DNA of 64,000 bases from Winogradskyella vincentii (GTDB lineage Bacteria; Bacteroidota; Bacteroidia; Flavobacteriales; Flavobacteriaceae): the NCBI RefSeq assembly GCF_020166345.1, contig NZ_JAIUJS010000002.1, forward strand, positions 1 through 64,000, written 5' to 3'. The position numbers and the translations under genes are program-made. Numbering within the stretch: position 1 is the stretch's first letter; every line of letters begins with the position of its first letter. Positions 63,303-64,000 of the stretch are shown piece after piece. Under the pieces are notes generated by a model. It searched no databases. It worked only from the letters and a program-made list of their open reading frames with translations, and was not told the origin of the DNA.

Positions 63303-64000
63303 TTAATTAAAGGTAATTCTTGCTCCGTTTTTATTAACCCTTAAATTTATCCTTCTCCCCAATATTAAAGCTCTGTTATCTTTTTCGTGGCCTGCCGGCA
63401 TCCCAAATGCAATTGGGAAACTGTATTCAGATAAGGCGTCAAGGATTAACTGTTCAATGGATGTTCCCCAAAGCGTAGTGTTTTTTCTCAGTTTTGACAT
63501 ATCACCAACTATAATGCCCTTACAGTTGTCAAAATATCCAGCTCTTTTGAGGCTTTGAAGCATTCTATCAATATGGTATTTATACTCACCTATTTCTTCA
63601 ATAAATAGAATTTTATTTGATGTGTCAATACTTGTATCAGATCCCAACATAGTGTGTAACATTGTTAGATTGCCACCAATTAACTGTCCAGTAGCATCTC
63701 CTTCTCTATTATATTCTGATCCCTTGAGAGTGTAATTAGTTGGATTTCCAAATATTGCAGACTTAAAAGTTTCAACAGAATCCTGTATTTCACTTAAATC
63801 CTTAGTTAAACTTACACACATCAATGCATGTAAAGATTCCACACCTTCGTTGTGTAATTGATTGTGCAATGCTGTAATGTCACTGTAACCAATAATCCAT
63901 TTTGGGTGTTCTTTAAATTTTGAATAATCTAACCTATCTAATATTCTTACAGTACCATAACCTCCACGTGCGCACCAAATCGCACTAATACTCGAGTCAT
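63303..64000 (-). CDS. ldcA: LD-carboxypeptidase (S66 family), 5' part outside window
   Basis: Recycles peptidoglycan by removing the terminal D-Ala from tetrapeptides in the cytoplasm. Reading backward from 64000, the frame is open without a start, so the N-terminal part (perhaps 70-80 residues) is cut off. In the visible 231 residues: CARGGYGTVRILDRL, the nucleophile in WIIGYSDITALH, the catalytic Glu in LFIEEIGEY, and the His in FGMPAGHEKDNRALI, which together form the Ser-Glu-His triad. A Met at 63869 is internal, not the start. Confidence 0.92.
   Translation of the reverse strand, partial: DSSISAIWCARGGYGTVRILDRLDYSKFKEHPKWIIGYSDITALHNQLHNEGVESLHALMCVSLTKDLSEIQDSVETFKSAIFGNPTNYTLKGSEYNREGDATGQLIGGNLTMLHTMLGSDTSIDTSNKILFIEEIGEYKYHIDRMLQSLKRAGYFDNCKGIIVGDMSKLRKNTTLWGTSIEQLILDALSEYSFPIAFGMPAGHEKDNRALILGRRINLRVNKNGARITFN

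Noticed and set aside
63303-63869. LdcA starting at the Met at 63869
   Set aside because: The reading frame continues upstream to the window edge with family residues including the catalytic Ser motif GYSDITALH, so this Met is internal.

Overview
The window is ordinary chromosomal DNA from a member of the Flavobacteriaceae (phylum Bacteroidota). The evidence is low G+C, -10 elements of the Bacteroidota form TAnnTTTG, several TonB-dependent outer-membrane receptors, lipoproteins, cargo and machinery of the type IX secretion system (T9SS), a stand-alone atpDC pair, DUF4270 and a THC0290_0291-family protein. No rRNA, tRNA, CRISPR array, transposase or prophage was seen. Both edge genes are cut: a T9SS-style LamG protein at the left and an LD-carboxypeptidase at the right.

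Layout. 1-9.0 kb, minus strand: LamG/calcium-repeat surface protein, radA, two tandem esterase-fold paralogues whose catalytic Ser is replaced by Asp, a UPF0104-type membrane protein, panD and panC. 9.0-13.4 kb, plus strand: a half-size starch-synthase-like protein, a DUF4270 lipoprotein and glmS. 13.4-16.3 kb, minus strand: a sulfotransfer module (arylsulfotransferase-like protein, a 47-residue membrane peptide, PAPS-type sulfotransferase). 16.6-21.1 kb: a TonB receptor paired with an SGNH-hydrolase lipoprotein. 21.2-23.0 kb: atpD-atpC. 23.1-26.7 kb: a small membrane protein and a large FG-GAP/ASPIC lipoprotein.

26.8-33.6 kb is a DNA-damage mutagenesis cassette. A LexA-like HTH-S24 repressor (followed by a Gfo/Idh/MocA oxidoreductase) diverges from a DnaE-type polymerase, a Y-family polymerase and an SRAP/HMCES-type abasic-site protein. 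The 76-bp divergent promoter carries repeated CTAC motifs over and beside two -10 boxes. 33.6-34.9 kb holds a compact regulatory unit: two DUF2975 membrane proteins and a small Cro-type regulator, with two perfect TTATTGT-N3-ACAATAA palindromes 31 bp apart bracketing the promoter.

35-54 kb: a DUF2007 protein, a BtuB-like receptor, an NfeD/flotillin pair, a cupin-8 protein, a small outer-membrane protein, recX, a T9SS cargo protein, a heme-type receptor, recO, a PorZ-like propeller protein, gdhA, a THC0290_0291 outer-membrane protein and metB. 54-64 kb: a DUF3298 lipoprotein, a CPA1-type antiporter, a DinB-superfamily protein, an ArsC-like reductase, an EamA transporter, a GNAT-type protein, a thioesterase, yicC-gmk-nadD, a membrane protein of unknown function, a lipoprotein, yraN and ldcA.

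Most of this is core flavobacterial housekeeping. The parts that most merit follow-up are the SOS-like polymerase cassette with its operators, the DUF2975/HTH unit with its paired palindromes, the sulfotransfer trio and the Asp-substituted esterase pair.
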